A DNA stretch of 64,000 bases from an uncultured Spirochaetia bacterium (GTDB lineage: Bacteria > Spirochaetota > Brachyspiria > Brachyspirales > Brachyspiraceae). This document shows positions 1-10,600 of the stretch, in pieces. The notes under the pieces are model-generated. The model was not told the DNA's origin. It was given only the letters and a program-made list of their open reading frames with translations, and did no database searches. Position 1 is the stretch's first letter. Each line of letters opens with the position of its first letter. The stretch is from the NCBI GenBank assembly GCA_947040495.1, contig CAMRBQ010000006.1:1-64000 (forward strand), given 5' to 3'. The translations under genes were made by a program, and so were the position numbers.

Positions 1-45
1 GATCGAGTAATGTGACTGGAGTTCAGACGTGTGCTCTTCCGATCT
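1..45 (+). other. Illumina TruSeq adapter/index contamination
   Basis: Bases 12-45 match the Illumina TruSeq read-2 adapter (GTGACTGGAGTTC through CTTCCGATCT). Bases 4-11 (CGAGTAAT) match the i7 index of TruSeq HT D701 as written in the P7 oligo, and bases 1-3 are the end of the P7 arm. This is library-preparation sequence left at a contig end, not genome. Translation through it gives the CSSDL peptide often seen in contaminated protein entries. Genomic sequence starts at about base 46. Confidence 0.97.
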
Positions 46-286
46 GTCAGTTGTAATTATTATCTGTTTAGTCGCTCGTTTTGCTGCTCCTCCAATATTA
101 TCTATACTCACTTCATTTGAAAACATAAAAAAAATTGTACCTTATGTACTATTTTATAACACTGATTTATCCAAATATATTAATAATAGTTCAAAAATAT
201 GGTTTTCCATTGTTATTTTATTAGTATATGTAGCATTGTTTGTATTTATCAGCTATAAAATGTATTGCAAAAGAGATATATATTAG
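46..286 (+). CDS. C-terminal fragment of a membrane protein
   Basis: This is the open 3' end of a gene whose 5' part lies beyond the contig edge. The in-frame ATG at 29 is inside the adapter and is not a real start. About 80 residues remain: a hydrophobic segment immediately after the adapter, a polar loop, a second clear membrane helix (about the last 30 residues) and a short basic tail. Two helices with a terminal Lys/Arg tail would suit an ABC-2-type permease or another polytopic membrane protein, but no diagnostic motif is left. The family is therefore not called. Confidence 0.5.
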
Positions 287-438
287 TAAAATTGTATACT
301 TACTATTATTTTACTACACTAATAGTATTTCATAAGGAAAAACAGCTCTTGGTTATATATTAAGAGAATAATCATATGCATCACAGGTCAACTTAGGTTC
401 GTAGCGGCATTAGATATAAAATGGTTGCTACTTCTAAG

Positions 439-1581
439 CTAAGATTTAAAATTAAAAATAGGGGTAAGCCTTTCAATTATCGTAGCAGTTGGTTCAATGT
501 TTTCAATAATTTCTGTGTAGTTTTTATAAGCAAATGGGCTTTCATCTATTGTCCTTTTACATACACAAGTAGAATAAATGCCTTCCATAGATTTTTGATA
601 ATCCTCAAGTTTAAACATATCCTTTGCCTTGCCACGAGAATAAAGTCGCCCCGCTCCATGTGGTGCTGAATAATTCCAGTCTTCATTGCCTTTACCTTCA
701 CAAATTAAAACGCCATCACGCATATTAAGAGGGATAACAAGTTTCTTATTTTTCTCAGAAGCTATTGCCCCCTTACGCAAAATAAATGTTTCAGTATCTA
801 TATAATTATGAGTAGAAATTATTTTATCAGTGGAAGTTAAATTTAATTTTTCGATGATGACTTTCAGCATGCTCTCTCTGTTCTCTTCTGCAAACTGCTG
901 AACTATTTTCATATCATGCAAATAGTCTTTCATATTCTTGCCAGTAAGATAAGCCAATTCTTTTTCTGTAAAATTTTTATTGTTGTTTAACCACTCTTGT
1001 TTTTTTATGTCTTCTATTTTTTCTAAAGACTCAAGTTTAACATCTTTTATAGTTTGTTCAGCGAGCCTTTGATAATACACAGCCACAGCCTGTCCCATAT
1101 TTCTTGAACCACTATGCACAGCAACTGCATTTTTATAAGCTTCAATAAAATGATTGCCACCGCCAAGAGAGCCTAGCGAATACTGCGAACGACTTTTTGT
1201 CTCATCATCAAGATACTTAAAGCATTTCATCTCTTCAAAAGGATATTTTTTTTTAGACTTATGAATATTAAATCCAAACGGAATATATTTTCTTATAATC
1301 TCATCAAGAGCCTCTACTTTACCTGCCAAATTTTCTTTGACAAAAACAATATTTACTCCGCAGCCAATATCGACACCAATTAAATTAGGGCAAATTTTGT
1401 CGGTGATAAGCATAGTCGTTCCAATAGTACAACCTCGACCTTTATGAACATCAGGCATAATTCTTATATGGGCATTTTCGCCGAGTCTACTATTACTCAT
1501 CTTCACAATTTGGGAATAAGCAGCCTCTTCTATATTTTTAGTAAATATTTTAATTTTTCCATATTTAGTGTCTAGTTCCAT
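439..1581 (-). CDS. rtcB: RtcB family RNA-splicing ligase
   Basis: RtcB joins RNA 2',3'-cyclic phosphate (or 3'-phosphate) ends to 5'-OH ends using GTP and Mn2+, in RNA repair or tRNA healing. Family motifs visible in order are GVDIGCG, a GSLGGGNHFIE metal/nucleotide-binding motif, VHSGSRNMG, the guanylylated-histidine motif APHGAGR and the C-terminal ERLTPIFNFK. At 380 aa it is the short bacterial form. I start it at the ATG at 1581, which has GGAAAG a few bases upstream; the in-frame TTG at 1605 has no ribosome-binding site. No archease gene is adjacent, and the gene appears monocistronic. Confidence 0.93.
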   Translation of the reverse strand: MELDTKYGKIKIFTKNIEEAAYSQIVKMSNSRLGENAHIRIMPDVHKGRGCTIGTTMLITDKICPNLIGVDIGCGVNIVFVKENLAGKVEALDEIIRKYIPFGFNIHKSKKKYPFEEMKCFKYLDDETKSRSQYSLGSLGGGNHFIEAYKNAVAVHSGSRNMGQAVAVYYQRLAEQTIKDVKLESLEKIEDIKKQEWLNNNKNFTEKELAYLTGKNMKDYLHDMKIVQQFAEENRESMLKVIIEKLNLTSTDKIISTHNYIDTETFILRKGAIASEKNKKLVIPLNMRDGVLICEGKGNEDWNYSAPHGAGRLYSRGKAKDMFKLEDYQKSMEGIYSTCVCKRTIDESPFAYKNYTEIIENIEPTATIIERLTPIFNFKS

Positions 1582-1785
1582 AATCTTTCCATTTAAGTAT
1601 TTCAATCGCTATTATGTTCGCTACAGTTTACACAAGAATCAAGTATGTAAACTTTTACTATATCTAATTATACAATAGCATAATGAAAATATAAATAGAA
1701 GTTACTTATGATAATTTTATTGTGATATAGTAAAATTGTAATACATTTTTTGGAAAAAGTATTAAATAAAAAAACAAGGTATAAG

Positions 1786-1935
1786 AAATGAGGCAAAAGT
1801 ATAGCAATATTTAAAGAAAGAAGTAGTAAAAGAATATTTAAGCAATGGCAAAAAAATATAATTCAGAGCATGAGTAAAACTGGCTATCCTTATAATAATG
1901 CTGTGATAGAGTAATTTTTGCAGCGGGGTTATAAA
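1786..1935 (+). mobile_element. Decayed IS3-family transposase remnant
   Basis: The gap 1582-2045 has no intact gene, but the plus strand at 1864-1911 reads QSMSKTGYPYNNAVIE followed by a stop and then FF. This is the conserved IS3-family OrfB signature (QSMSxxGxPYDNAxIESFF). Just upstream another frame reads KEVVKEYLSNGKKI, reminiscent of IS3-type transposase sequence, so the remnant carries stops and frameshifts. No terminal inverted repeats or target duplication were found. The 63-aa minus-strand ORF across this place (1762-1953) is a shadow. The rest of the gap is AT-rich, and its 3' end carries the oadG ribosome-binding site. Confidence 0.55.
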
Positions 1936-2045
1936 TTTGCTTGATGGGGACAATAAACAAATTGTTAAGTGTTTTATCTTGTTTTATTTATTCAAATAAT
2001 GTATATTATTAGAACATAAAAATTATAATTATGGAGATCATACTT

Positions 2046-2279
2046 ATGGATAGTGTTATTTACGAAGGAATACAGATAATGGTTCTCGGTATGGGGACTG
2101 TGTTTATTTTTCTGGTAATAATGATAGTTGTGATGGGTTTAGTTGCAAAGGTTGTAGCCGTTATAAACAAGCTTTTTCCTGAAAAAACAGAAGAAATGTC
2201 AAGTAAAGCACAGCCACAATCAACAAACAATGAGATGCTAGCAATTGCAATAGCTGTCGCTAGTTCAAAACAAAAATAA
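2046..2279 (+). CDS. oadG: Oxaloacetate decarboxylase gamma subunit
   Basis: A small membrane protein of 77 aa with one N-terminal transmembrane helix (about residues 8-34, very Met/Val-rich with a GMGTVF motif) and a polar tail, typical of OadG. In the Na+-pumping decarboxylase, gamma holds the alpha and beta subunits together and aids Zn binding by alpha. I place the start at the ATG at 2046 because GGAG at 2033-2036 is well spaced for it; the ATG at 2031 overlaps that ribosome-binding site. It is followed 22 bases later by oadA and then oadB, a complete operon. Confidence 0.85.
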   Translation: MDSVIYEGIQIMVLGMGTVFIFLVIMIVVMGLVAKVVAVINKLFPEKTEEMSSKAQPQSTNNEMLAIAIAVASSKQK

Positions 2280-2301
2280 CAAATATTAGGAGCGTATAAA
2301 A

Positions 2302-4107
2302 ATGGCGAAAAAACGTATAAATTTTATGCTAACAGCATTTAGAGATGGTTTTCAATCTGTCTATGGTGCAAGAGTTTTGTCAAAAGACTTTATGCCCGCA
2401 GTTGAGGCAGCTAAACATGCTGGAATAAATTATTTTGAAGCAGGCGGTGGTGCAACATTTCAAAGTGCCTTCTTCTACAATAATGAAAATGCATTTGATG
2501 TAATGGATAAATTCCGTGAGGTGGCTGGAAAAGATGCTGACTTACAAACACTTGCCCGTGGTGTAAATGTTGTTGGTCTTGAATCTCAACCACGTGATAT
2601 GATTAAACTACATGCACAATTGTTCAAAAAGCATGGTATATCTACAATAAGAAATTTTGATGCCCTTAATGATATAAATAACCTTATATATAGTGGTCAA
2701 TGTATCAAAGAAGCAGGCTTAAATCATCAAGTTACAGTAACTATGATGGCTCTACCTCCAGGATGTGAAGGTGCTCATGATGCAGAATTTTATCTTAAAG
2801 TATTAAAGCAAATTAAAGACAATGTTGATTATGATTCTATTGTCTTCAAAGATGCATCAGGAACTACAACACCACAAGTTGTATATGATACACTAAAAAA
2901 AGCCCGTGAACTTGTTGGCAAAGACATGCGTTTACAATTCCATAGCCATGAAACAGCTGGTATTGGTGCACTTCAATATAGAGCAGCCATCGATGGTGGT
3001 GCTGATTGTATCGATTTATCTATGGCTCCAGTAAGTGGTGGAACTTGCCAGACAGATTTAATGGTTATGTGGCATGCACTTCGCGGAACTGACTTTGAAC
3101 TAGGTATAGATATTGATAAAATACGTGATGCTGAAGAAACATTCAAAACATGTATGAAAGACTATTTCTTACCACCAGAAAGTAGAACAGTAGAACCACT
3201 TATCCCATTCTCACCAATGCCAGGTGGAGCATTAACGGCAAATACTCAGATGATGCGTGATAATGGTACAATGGATAGATTCCCTGAAGTTATCAAAGCG
3301 ATGACTGATGTTGTTAAAAAAGGTGGATTTGGTACATCTGTAACACCAGTATCTCAATTTTATTTCCAACAAGCTTATAATAATGTTATGATTGGCCCTT
3401 GGAAAAAGATTGCTGATGGTTATGGAAAAATGGTACTTGGATATTTTGGTAAAACACCAGTTGCTCCAGACCCTGAAATTATAAAAATTGCAGGCGAGCA
3501 GTTAAATCTAGCACCTACAACAGAACTTGCTATGGATTTAGATGATAGAAATCCTAACAAAGGTAGAGCATGGGCTGAAAAGACACTTAAAGAAGCAGGT
3601 GTAACTGATATATCTGATGAAAATGTATTTATAGCAGCTTGTTGTAAAGAAAAAGGGATACAATTCCTTAAAGGTGAAGCAAAACTTGGAATTAGAAAAG
3701 AATCTCCAAAATCTGCTGATGGTAGCAGTAATGTTACAGTTACAATAAATGGTTCAGAATATGGTGTATCTATGTCTGGAACAAAGGCGACTATAAATGG
3801 TAGCACATATGATGTTTCTGTAAAAGATGGTCTACCTGTTGGTGGTGCTTCTACCCCTCAGGCTTCTAGTGCCCCTTCAACATCTGGCGGTGCTGGTGCT
3901 CCTATAACAGCAGGGCTTCCTGGTACTGTATTTAAAATCCCTGTATCAATTGGTACATCTGTCAAAAAAGACCAGACTGTTCTAATTGTAGAAGCTATGA
4001 AAATGGAAGTAGAAATAAAATCTCCTAGTGATGGTACAATAAAATCTATCGATGTTAAAATCGGTGATCAGGTTGTCGTAGGTCAAACTATTGCTACTAT
4101 TGGCTAA
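2302..4107 (+). CDS. oadA: Oxaloacetate decarboxylase alpha subunit (biotin carboxyltransferase)
   Basis: The carboxyltransferase subunit moves CO2 from oxaloacetate to its own biotin, which the membrane beta subunit then decarboxylates to drive Na+ export. The 601-aa protein begins with a TIM-barrel carboxyltransferase (RDGFQSVYGARV near residue 14; QFHSHETAG metal-site region near 215). A conserved carboxylase domain follows, then a Ser/Thr/Gly/Ala-rich linker (about 510-535) and a C-terminal biotinyl domain with EAMKME and Lys567 as the biotinylation site. The ribosome-binding site is TAGGAG. It differs from pyruvate carboxylase in lacking a biotin carboxylase part, and the flanking oadG and oadB support the Na+-pump role. 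Confidence 0.93.
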   Translation: MAKKRINFMLTAFRDGFQSVYGARVLSKDFMPAVEAAKHAGINYFEAGGGATFQSAFFYNNENAFDVMDKFREVAGKDADLQTLARGVNVVGLESQPRDMIKLHAQLFKKHGISTIRNFDALNDINNLIYSGQCIKEAGLNHQVTVTMMALPPGCEGAHDAEFYLKVLKQIKDNVDYDSIVFKDASGTTTPQVVYDTLKKARELVGKDMRLQFHSHETAGIGALQYRAAIDGGADCIDLSMAPVSGGTCQTDLMVMWHALRGTDFELGIDIDKIRDAEETFKTCMKDYFLPPESRTVEPLIPFSPMPGGALTANTQMMRDNGTMDRFPEVIKAMTDVVKKGGFGTSVTPVSQFYFQQAYNNVMIGPWKKIADGYGKMVLGYFGKTPVAPDPEIIKIAGEQLNLAPTTELAMDLDDRNPNKGRAWAEKTLKEAGVTDISDENVFIAACCKEKGIQFLKGEAKLGIRKESPKSADGSSNVTVTINGSEYGVSMSGTKATINGSTYDVSVKDGLPVGGASTPQASSAPSTSGGAGAPITAGLPGTVFKIPVSIGTSVKKDQTVLIVEAMKMEVEIKSPSDGTIKSIDVKIGDQVVVGQTIATIG

Positions 4108-4151
4108 TATAGAATAGAAGCAAAGTTAATAACTAAAGGAGAAAATAAATT

Positions 4152-5588
4152 ATGAAAAAGATAATACTTTTGTTAGCCTTATTTATATCGCTTGCAAGTA
4201 TATCGTTTGCCCAAGATGATGGTGGACACTATGAAGGAGATGGTAATTATTACGGTGAAGCACCAACTGTGCAAAATGAGAATGAAAGTATCAGTTTTGG
4301 CAAGTCTATTAGATCCCTTATTCAAAGTACAAGTATAGGCTCAAGTATCCTAAAACCTACAGAAGAGGAAATTCTTGACAAACAAGAAGCTCAAGTACAA
4401 CAAATAGAAAATGCATATAAAACAAAATTAAAAGATATACAAGTTACCACTGCCCCTATTTGGCAGAATATAATTATGATACTCGTTGGATTATTACTTG
4501 TATGGCTTGCTATTGCGAAAGGATTTGAACCATTACTACTCATACCTATTGGAATGGGTGGAATATTGGCGAATGTCCCTATAGCAAATATAGGAGCAGC
4601 ACCTGTTATAGTTTCAATCAATGACTTGGTTGTAACTATAACTCAAGGTGGCTTTCTTGGACAGATATATGCCCTAGGTATAGAAACTGGACTATTCCCA
4701 TTATTTATATTTATGGGTGTAGGGGCAATGACAGATTTTGGTCCGCTTATAGCAAATCCAAAGACTGCCTTATTAGGTGCAGCAGCCCAATTCGGTATAT
4801 TTTTCACTGTATTTGGTGCTATATTTATGTCAAAATATTTACCTATTATATCATTTACATTGAAAGAAGCAGCAGCTATTGGTATAATTGGTGGAGCAGA
4901 TGGTCCTACAGCTATATTCTTAGCCTCAAAACTAGCTCCTCAACTACTTGGTGCAATTGCTGTTGCCGCATATTCTTATATGGCTCTCGTACCAATAATA
5001 CAACCGCCTATAATGCGTTTGCTAACTTCAAAAGAAGAGCGAATGATAACAATGAAACAGCTTAGACCTGTAACTAAAAGAGAAAAAGTAATTTTCCCTC
5101 TTACTGTCATACTACTTGTTTCATTTCTTCTACCAGATGCAGCTCCACTTATAGGGGCTTTGATGTTTGGTAATTTGGTTAGAGAATGTGGTGTTGCAGA
5201 GAGACTTTCAAAGACTTTACAAAATGAGTTTATAAATATTGTTACAATATTACTTGGTCTTGCTGTCGGTAGTAAACTTGCCGCTGATAAGTTCTTACGT
5301 TTTGAAACATTGGGTATTATTGTACTCGGTCTTATAGCGTTTTCAATTGGAACTGCAGCTGGGCTAATCCTTGCAAAGATTATGAACCTATTCTTAAAAG
5401 AAAAAATAAACCCACTTATAGGGGCTGCTGGTGTTTCTGCAGTGCCTATGGCCGCACGTGTTGCTAATAAGGTAGGTCTAGAAGCTAATCCTCAGAACTT
5501 CCTACTCATGCATGCGATGGGTCCTAATGTATCTGGTGTTATTGGTTCAGCCGTAGCAGCTGGTGTACTACTTGCGATATTAGGATAA
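4152..5588 (+). CDS. oadB: Oxaloacetate decarboxylase beta subunit, Na+ pump
   Basis: The polytopic inner-membrane subunit decarboxylates carboxybiotin and pumps Na+. The 478-aa protein has the characteristic glycine-rich segments ([46 protein letters not shown]). Unusually, the conserved body is preceded by a cleavable-looking signal peptide ([20 protein letters not shown]) and about 70 polar residues, with an acidic stretch and a probable short coiled coil (about residues 70-95), before the first family helix. It is the last gene of the oadGAB operon and is followed by a strong terminator. Confidence 0.92.
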   Translation: MKKIILLLALFISLASISFAQDDGGHYEGDGNYYGEAPTVQNENESISFGKSIRSLIQSTSIGSSILKPTEEEILDKQEAQVQQIENAYKTKLKDIQVTTAPIWQNIIMILVGLLLVWLAIAKGFEPLLLIPIGMGGILANVPIANIGAAPVIVSINDLVVTITQGGFLGQIYALGIETGLFPLFIFMGVGAMTDFGPLIANPKTALLGAAAQFGIFFTVFGAIFMSKYLPIISFTLKEAAAIGIIGGADGPTAIFLASKLAPQLLGAIAVAAYSYMALVPIIQPPIMRLLTSKEERMITMKQLRPVTKREKVIFPLTVILLVSFLLPDAAPLIGALMFGNLVRECGVAERLSKTLQNEFINIVTILLGLAVGSKLAADKFLRFETLGIIVLGLIAFSIGTAAGLILAKIMNLFLKEKINPLIGAAGVSAVPMAARVANKVGLEANPQNFLLMHAMGPNVSGVIGSAVAAGVLLAILG

Positions 5589-5614
5589 TATAATTTACTA
5601 AAAATATGATTATA

Positions 5615-5648
5615 AGAGAGGGTATGTTTTGCATACTCTCTCTTTTTT
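5615..5648 (+). terminator. Rho-independent terminator of oadGAB
   Basis: Bases 5615-5626 (AGAGAGGGTATG) pair with the segment ending at 5642 across a TTTT-containing loop. This makes a 12-bp stem with one G-T pair, followed by six T residues. It lies 26 bases after the oadB stop and before the convergent FkbM gene, so it ends the oad transcript. Confidence 0.85.
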
Positions 5649-5689
5649 ATTATCTAATATATTATTAAGAATATAAATATTGTTGTTTA

Positions 5690-6688
5690 TTAATCATTAG
5701 GAACACAGAAAAGTATTGTTTCCCATGCCCATGGTGTAAATGTTTTTATATAGTATCTATAGTTTTCAGTTATATTTTTCACATATAATGGAACTGTATA
5801 AAAATCTTCCATAAACAAATCTCCACCATGATATATAGCAATAGCCAAACGTGGTCGATATTTTTTTATAGTATTTTTGGCACCCTTAAGTATTGACAAT
5901 TCAGCACCCTCTACATCCATTTTTATAAAATCTATTTTTTCTATATTATTTTCTTCTATATATTTATCTATAGTTGTAGAGTTTATTACAACTTTATCTT
6001 TTAATTTATTATATTCATATATACTATACATCATCGGTTCAAACAATGTGTCTTCATTTTTATCTGAAAAAAATATATTTTTTGTTATGACATTATGAAG
6101 ATTATGTTTTTTACATATGCTATTTAATATATTAAAAACATTGGCATCGGGCTCAAAGGCATATATCTTTGCATTTTCATTTGTGTTTTTTGAAAAGAAA
6201 ATAGCTGTATCACCTTTAAATGCACCAATATCAAAAACAACACTATTATTTCTTACCTCAAATATATCTTTCACATCATATTGCTTGCATACGAATGTCT
6301 GAAAAATAAAAGAGCTACCTATCCTTTGGGGATAGAAAAATTTGTACATCATTAAAAACAATGAGTATTTAAAAACATATTTATATATATTTATTGTGCT
6401 ATACTTAAAAGAAAATAATAATTTCCTCTTTACGCTATAAAAAGATTTTGGATAAAAGCTAAGCATATATCTATGTATAATTAATTTATCATAAAGGCTC
6501 TTAGATATTTTATCATCCAACATTTCATACAATTTATTAAAACTATCACCATCTATTAAAGCCTTAATAAAACTATCACAAGACTCTTTTTCTTTTATTT
6601 GCTCTTCTATAAAATATTTTGCGGCTGTTTTTCTACATTTCTTTAATAAATAAGATGCTCTATCGTTTTCATTATTAAAATTATTCAT
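5690..6688 (-). CDS. FkbM family SAM-dependent methyltransferase
   Basis: A 332-aa protein. The C-terminal two thirds carry the FkbM methyltransferase fold: VVFDIGAFKGDTA (SAM-binding loop, about residue 150), YAFEPDA (acidic residue binding the SAM ribose), and IDFIKMDVEGAELSILKGA (the DVEGAE signature). The first 130 residues are helical, Lys/Tyr-rich and not recognised. FkbM enzymes usually O-methylate sugars or polyketides, often in glycan clusters. No glycan genes lie beside it here, so the substrate is unknown. It is divergent from uppP and convergent with oadB. Confidence 0.85.
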   Translation of the reverse strand: MNNFNNENDRASYLLKKCRKTAAKYFIEEQIKEKESCDSFIKALIDGDSFNKLYEMLDDKISKSLYDKLIIHRYMLSFYPKSFYSVKRKLLFSFKYSTINIYKYVFKYSLFLMMYKFFYPQRIGSSFIFQTFVCKQYDVKDIFEVRNNSVVFDIGAFKGDTAIFFSKNTNENAKIYAFEPDANVFNILNSICKKHNLHNVITKNIFFSDKNEDTLFEPMMYSIYEYNKLKDKVVINSTTIDKYIEENNIEKIDFIKMDVEGAELSILKGAKNTIKKYRPRLAIAIYHGGDLFMEDFYTVPLYVKNITENYRYYIKTFTPWAWETILFCVPND

Positions 6689-6846
6689 ATTAGATAACCC
6701 AAGAACAAATATTTTTTATGGTATATATAAAATATAAAATGTCAATTATAATATTTTTTAAAAATGTATTAAAAAAATTGTTTTATTTAATTTTTTTTGA
6801 TTTTTTTCCGAAAATGTAAGCAGTATACTAAATTAGGAAATATATT

Positions 6847-7650
6847 ATGTTTGATGCAGTAATTCTTGGTATAATACAGGGTATTACAGAGTTTATACCG
6901 ATTTCTAGCTCAGCCCATCTAGAGTTGGCACAATATTTTTTAAATTTTAAAGTCCCTAATTCTATATCATTTACTATAGCATTACATCTTGGTACATTAT
7001 TTGCTGTATTAATTGTTTTTTTCAAAGATATAAAAAATATATGCATTGGCTTTTTGAAAGGATTAAAAAATGTCAAAACTTCTTGGTATAATAATACTGA
7101 GTTTAAAACAGGCATTTTAATTATAATCGCCACCGTCCCAGCTACTATTGTAGGATTACTCATACATAAATATATAGACATGATATCATTTTCTAAAATA
7201 GGTACAAATCTTTTTATTTGTGGTTCTATACTATTAGCGACAAGGCTCTATGATAAAAAGAATACAGACAAAAAAGAAATAAAAGATATAGAAATTTGGA
7301 TGGCAGTAGCTATCGGTATCGCTCAATCTGCCGCAATATTTCCGGGAATTTCACGTTCAGGTATGACTATATCTATAGCATTATTTTTGGGTATTGCAAG
7401 AAAAGATGCAGGCGTGTTTTCATTTCTATTGTCTATCCCTGTGATACTCGGTGCTTTTATACTTGAAATAAAAAGTATAACTAATATCGATTTATCTATA
7501 ATAATACCCGGATTTTTAGCAGCATTTATAAGTGGGCTCATCGCATTAAATATACTTATGAATTTTTTAAAGAAAGGTAAACTATTTTACTTTGGTTTTT
7601 ATTGTATGATAGTCGGATTTGGAGTATATTTGTATTTTTTTATGTTATAA
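6847..7650 (+). CDS. uppP: Undecaprenyl-diphosphatase (BacA/UppP)
   Basis: This integral membrane enzyme removes a phosphate from undecaprenyl pyrophosphate to recycle the lipid carrier for peptidoglycan and other glycans, and confers bacitracin tolerance. The 267-aa protein has both signature loops. The first is QGITEFIPISSSAHL (residues 11-25, with Glu15, the Ser cluster and His24; the usual SSSGH is SSSAH here). The second is FPGISRSGMT, carrying the catalytic-site Arg. Multiple hydrophobic helices fill the rest. The start has TTAGGAAA upstream, and ftsK follows 26 bases later on the same strand. Confidence 0.93.
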   Translation: MFDAVILGIIQGITEFIPISSSAHLELAQYFLNFKVPNSISFTIALHLGTLFAVLIVFFKDIKNICIGFLKGLKNVKTSWYNNTEFKTGILIIIATVPATIVGLLIHKYIDMISFSKIGTNLFICGSILLATRLYDKKNTDKKEIKDIEIWMAVAIGIAQSAAIFPGISRSGMTISIALFLGIARKDAGVFSFLLSIPVILGAFILEIKSITNIDLSIIIPGFLAAFISGLIALNILMNFLKKGKLFYFGFYCMIVGFGVYLYFFML

Positions 7651-7676
7651 TATTTTTTTTTATTTGGGATATTTAA

Positions 7677-10600
7677 GTGGACAAAAATTATAGAGAGAAG
7701 AAGCAATCTAATATAGAACATTTATCTTTATTTGTTAAATCGAAAGTAGAAGATATAGGCAATAAGACAAATGCATCTATGAATGAAATATTTGCTATAT
7801 TATGCTTTATAGCCTCTTTGGCTTTACTACTATCATTTGTAAGTATGGATATTGGGGATAGTGCCCTTCTATCTGAAAAAGCAAATGCAAATATAAAAAA
7901 TATTCTTGGGCAATTTGGCAGCACTATATCGTCATTTTCTTTTTTATCATTTGGGTTAGCATCATATATAATGGTGGCATTTTTAATTTGGTTTGGCTTA
8001 AACTCGATAGCAAATGGTGAACAAAAAACATATTTGGGTATAATTATTTTTAATTTTATAGCCATTTTAATAGCAGCAACATTTTTTGATTTTGTTTTAT
8101 CAGAATCTAAGGCAAACTATTTGAAAGGCGGTTTTGTAGGCAATGCTATAAACTCAAAACTCAGGTCATTTGCAGGCTTATTTGGTTCATTTATGGCAAT
8201 AATTACAGCTTCTATAATAACTGTTGTATGTAGCCCTAAATTGTATATAAAAGAAAGCATCCAAAATATAAAAGAAACTTTTCAAAAAAACCTTATTAAT
8301 AACAATAATCATAATAAGCCCATAAAAAACAAAAATCCAAATAATAATCATAAATCAGAAAAAGAAAAATATTCATTCTATAAAAATAAAACAAATAATA
8401 AAAAAGTGAAAACATATGAGCAAACTGAAAATGAAATACCTATAATAGACAAAAAAAATGTTAGCCCATTACAGCTTCATATAATACCCTTTATAGAAAA
8501 AATAAATATATCTAAAAGTGATGATCAGCCTAATAATAACAATAAACAGAGCCAAAATAGAAGTTTTATGGACGATGATGAAGGCTATGATTATATAAAT
8601 AGAGATGATAATATAAACCTCGATAAAAATATATTTATAAATGATGATGATGATAAAGACTATAAATATAATGAAAATAAAGAGCATAAAGAAGAAACTA
8701 TATACAACTCTAACATTAGAAACAATAATCCCCAAAATGATATAGCCTCACTTATGAAGAAAAAGATATTATCATCAAACGATATTGAGACAAATAATAT
8801 TGATGATAATGATTATCAAAGAAATCATATAAGACCTAATCCAAATCAAGAGAGATATGAAAATAATAATGGCCCTCAATATCAAAATAATATAGATAAT
8901 AATAGCAGTATAGAATCGATGGGCTATACAAAAAACAAGCCATACAATAGAGAAGAGCATTTTGGTAGTACGCTAGTAAAAGATAGAGAATATGATAGAA
9001 GCGACAATGGCGAAAACAGTAGTAGCGAATATGTAGATACTGATTATAATCCATATAATACAGAAAATGAAAATAAAAATGAAGTAGACGAAAATATAGA
9101 TATACCAAAATATTCAATGGGATATGCAAAACAACGCCCATATGATAGACGTGAACATTTTGGATATTCTTCTGATGATGTCGAAAATAACATTGATGAA
9201 GAGGGCACTATAGAAAGTGATTATAATGATAATAAAAACATATCGAAAAATGGATTTGAAAACATTGATAATAATTATAATGAAGAGAGAAATAATAAAG
9301 AAAATAACTATGAAGCATATTATCAAAAACCTGTAGAGATAAACATAAATAAACCTATAAAAAGCGAGATAGGTTCTACAAGTAAATTAGAGGAATATAT
9401 ACGCTCAAATATAGACAGCGAAAATATTTCAAATAATAATATAAGCGATGCTGATATAAATAATAGCGATATAGAAGAAATAAAATTTAATGATGGAAAA
9501 TCATTTTCAAATGTAGATAAAGAATCTAGCAATCATACATCGACCTTGCCTATTATAGAAAAGCCTAGCGACAAAAAACTTTTTCATCCAAAAAAAAGAT
9601 ATGATGAAGATGATTTTATACAAACTAATTTTGATAAAGAATATGTGAATGAACATTATAGACATCCTATGCTTGATTTGCTAAAGCGTTCAATTCCAAT
9701 AAATACTGAAGAAATAAATGAATCGATAAGACAAACGGCTATACGATTAGAAAATACATTGCTAGATTTTAGTATAGAGGCACATGTTGTAAGCGTATCT
9801 CGTGGTCCTGTAATTACTCGATATGAATTAGAACTATCTGCAGGTACACGTGTATCAAAGATAGTAGGTCTTACAGATAATATAGCATTAGCATTAGCAA
9901 GCGAGAGTGTACGTATAATTGCCCCAATACCCGGTCGTTCTGTGATAGGGATTGAAATACCAAACAAAGTGAGAACTGCTGTATATTTACGTGATGTACT
10001 CGAAAGTAGCGATTTTCAAAAAACAAAAAGTGAGATTCCTTTTGTACTTGGTAAGGGAATATATGGAAATAATGTTGTAACTGATTTGGCAGAAGCACCA
10101 CATTTACTCGTTGCGGGTACTACAGGAAGTGGTAAAAGTGTATGTTTATCTACAATAATACTATCATTTTTGTTTAAATTCCGCCCTGATGAGCTTAAAT
10201 TTATTTTCATTGATAAAAAGCGTGTTGAACTTTCTATATACAATGGTATACCACATCTTATGGCACCTGTTGTTTCTGATGAAAAAAAGGCAACAATAGT
10301 ATTAAGGCATATTGTTGATATCATGGAAAGACGCTATGAAAGAATGGAGAAATTTTTTGTCCGTAATGTAAAAGCATATAATGAAAAAGTTAATCAACTA
10401 CTTTCAAATGGTGAAACCGATTTTGAAGATGAGCCACTTGAACTTTTCCCTTATATTGTTTTGGTAATTGATGAGCTACATAATTTAATGGTAGTATCAT
10501 CAAAAGAAGTTGAAGATTTGATTTCAAGACTAGCTGGGATGAGCCGAGCGGTTGGTATACACTTGATTATAGCCACACAAAGACCATCTGCTGATGTTGT

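Noticed and set aside
29-46. ATG start and CSSDL peptide of the first ORF
   Set aside because: They are encoded by the sequencing adapter, not by genome.
1762-1953. 63-aa minus-strand ORF
   Set aside because: It lies antisense to the decayed IS3 remnant, has no ribosome-binding site, and its hydrophobic content is what AT-rich antisense gives.
8469-9326. Several hydrophobic minus-strand ORFs in the ftsK linker
   Set aside because: They are antisense shadows of Asn/Asp-codon repeats (ATT/TTA runs) inside a clearly coding frame.
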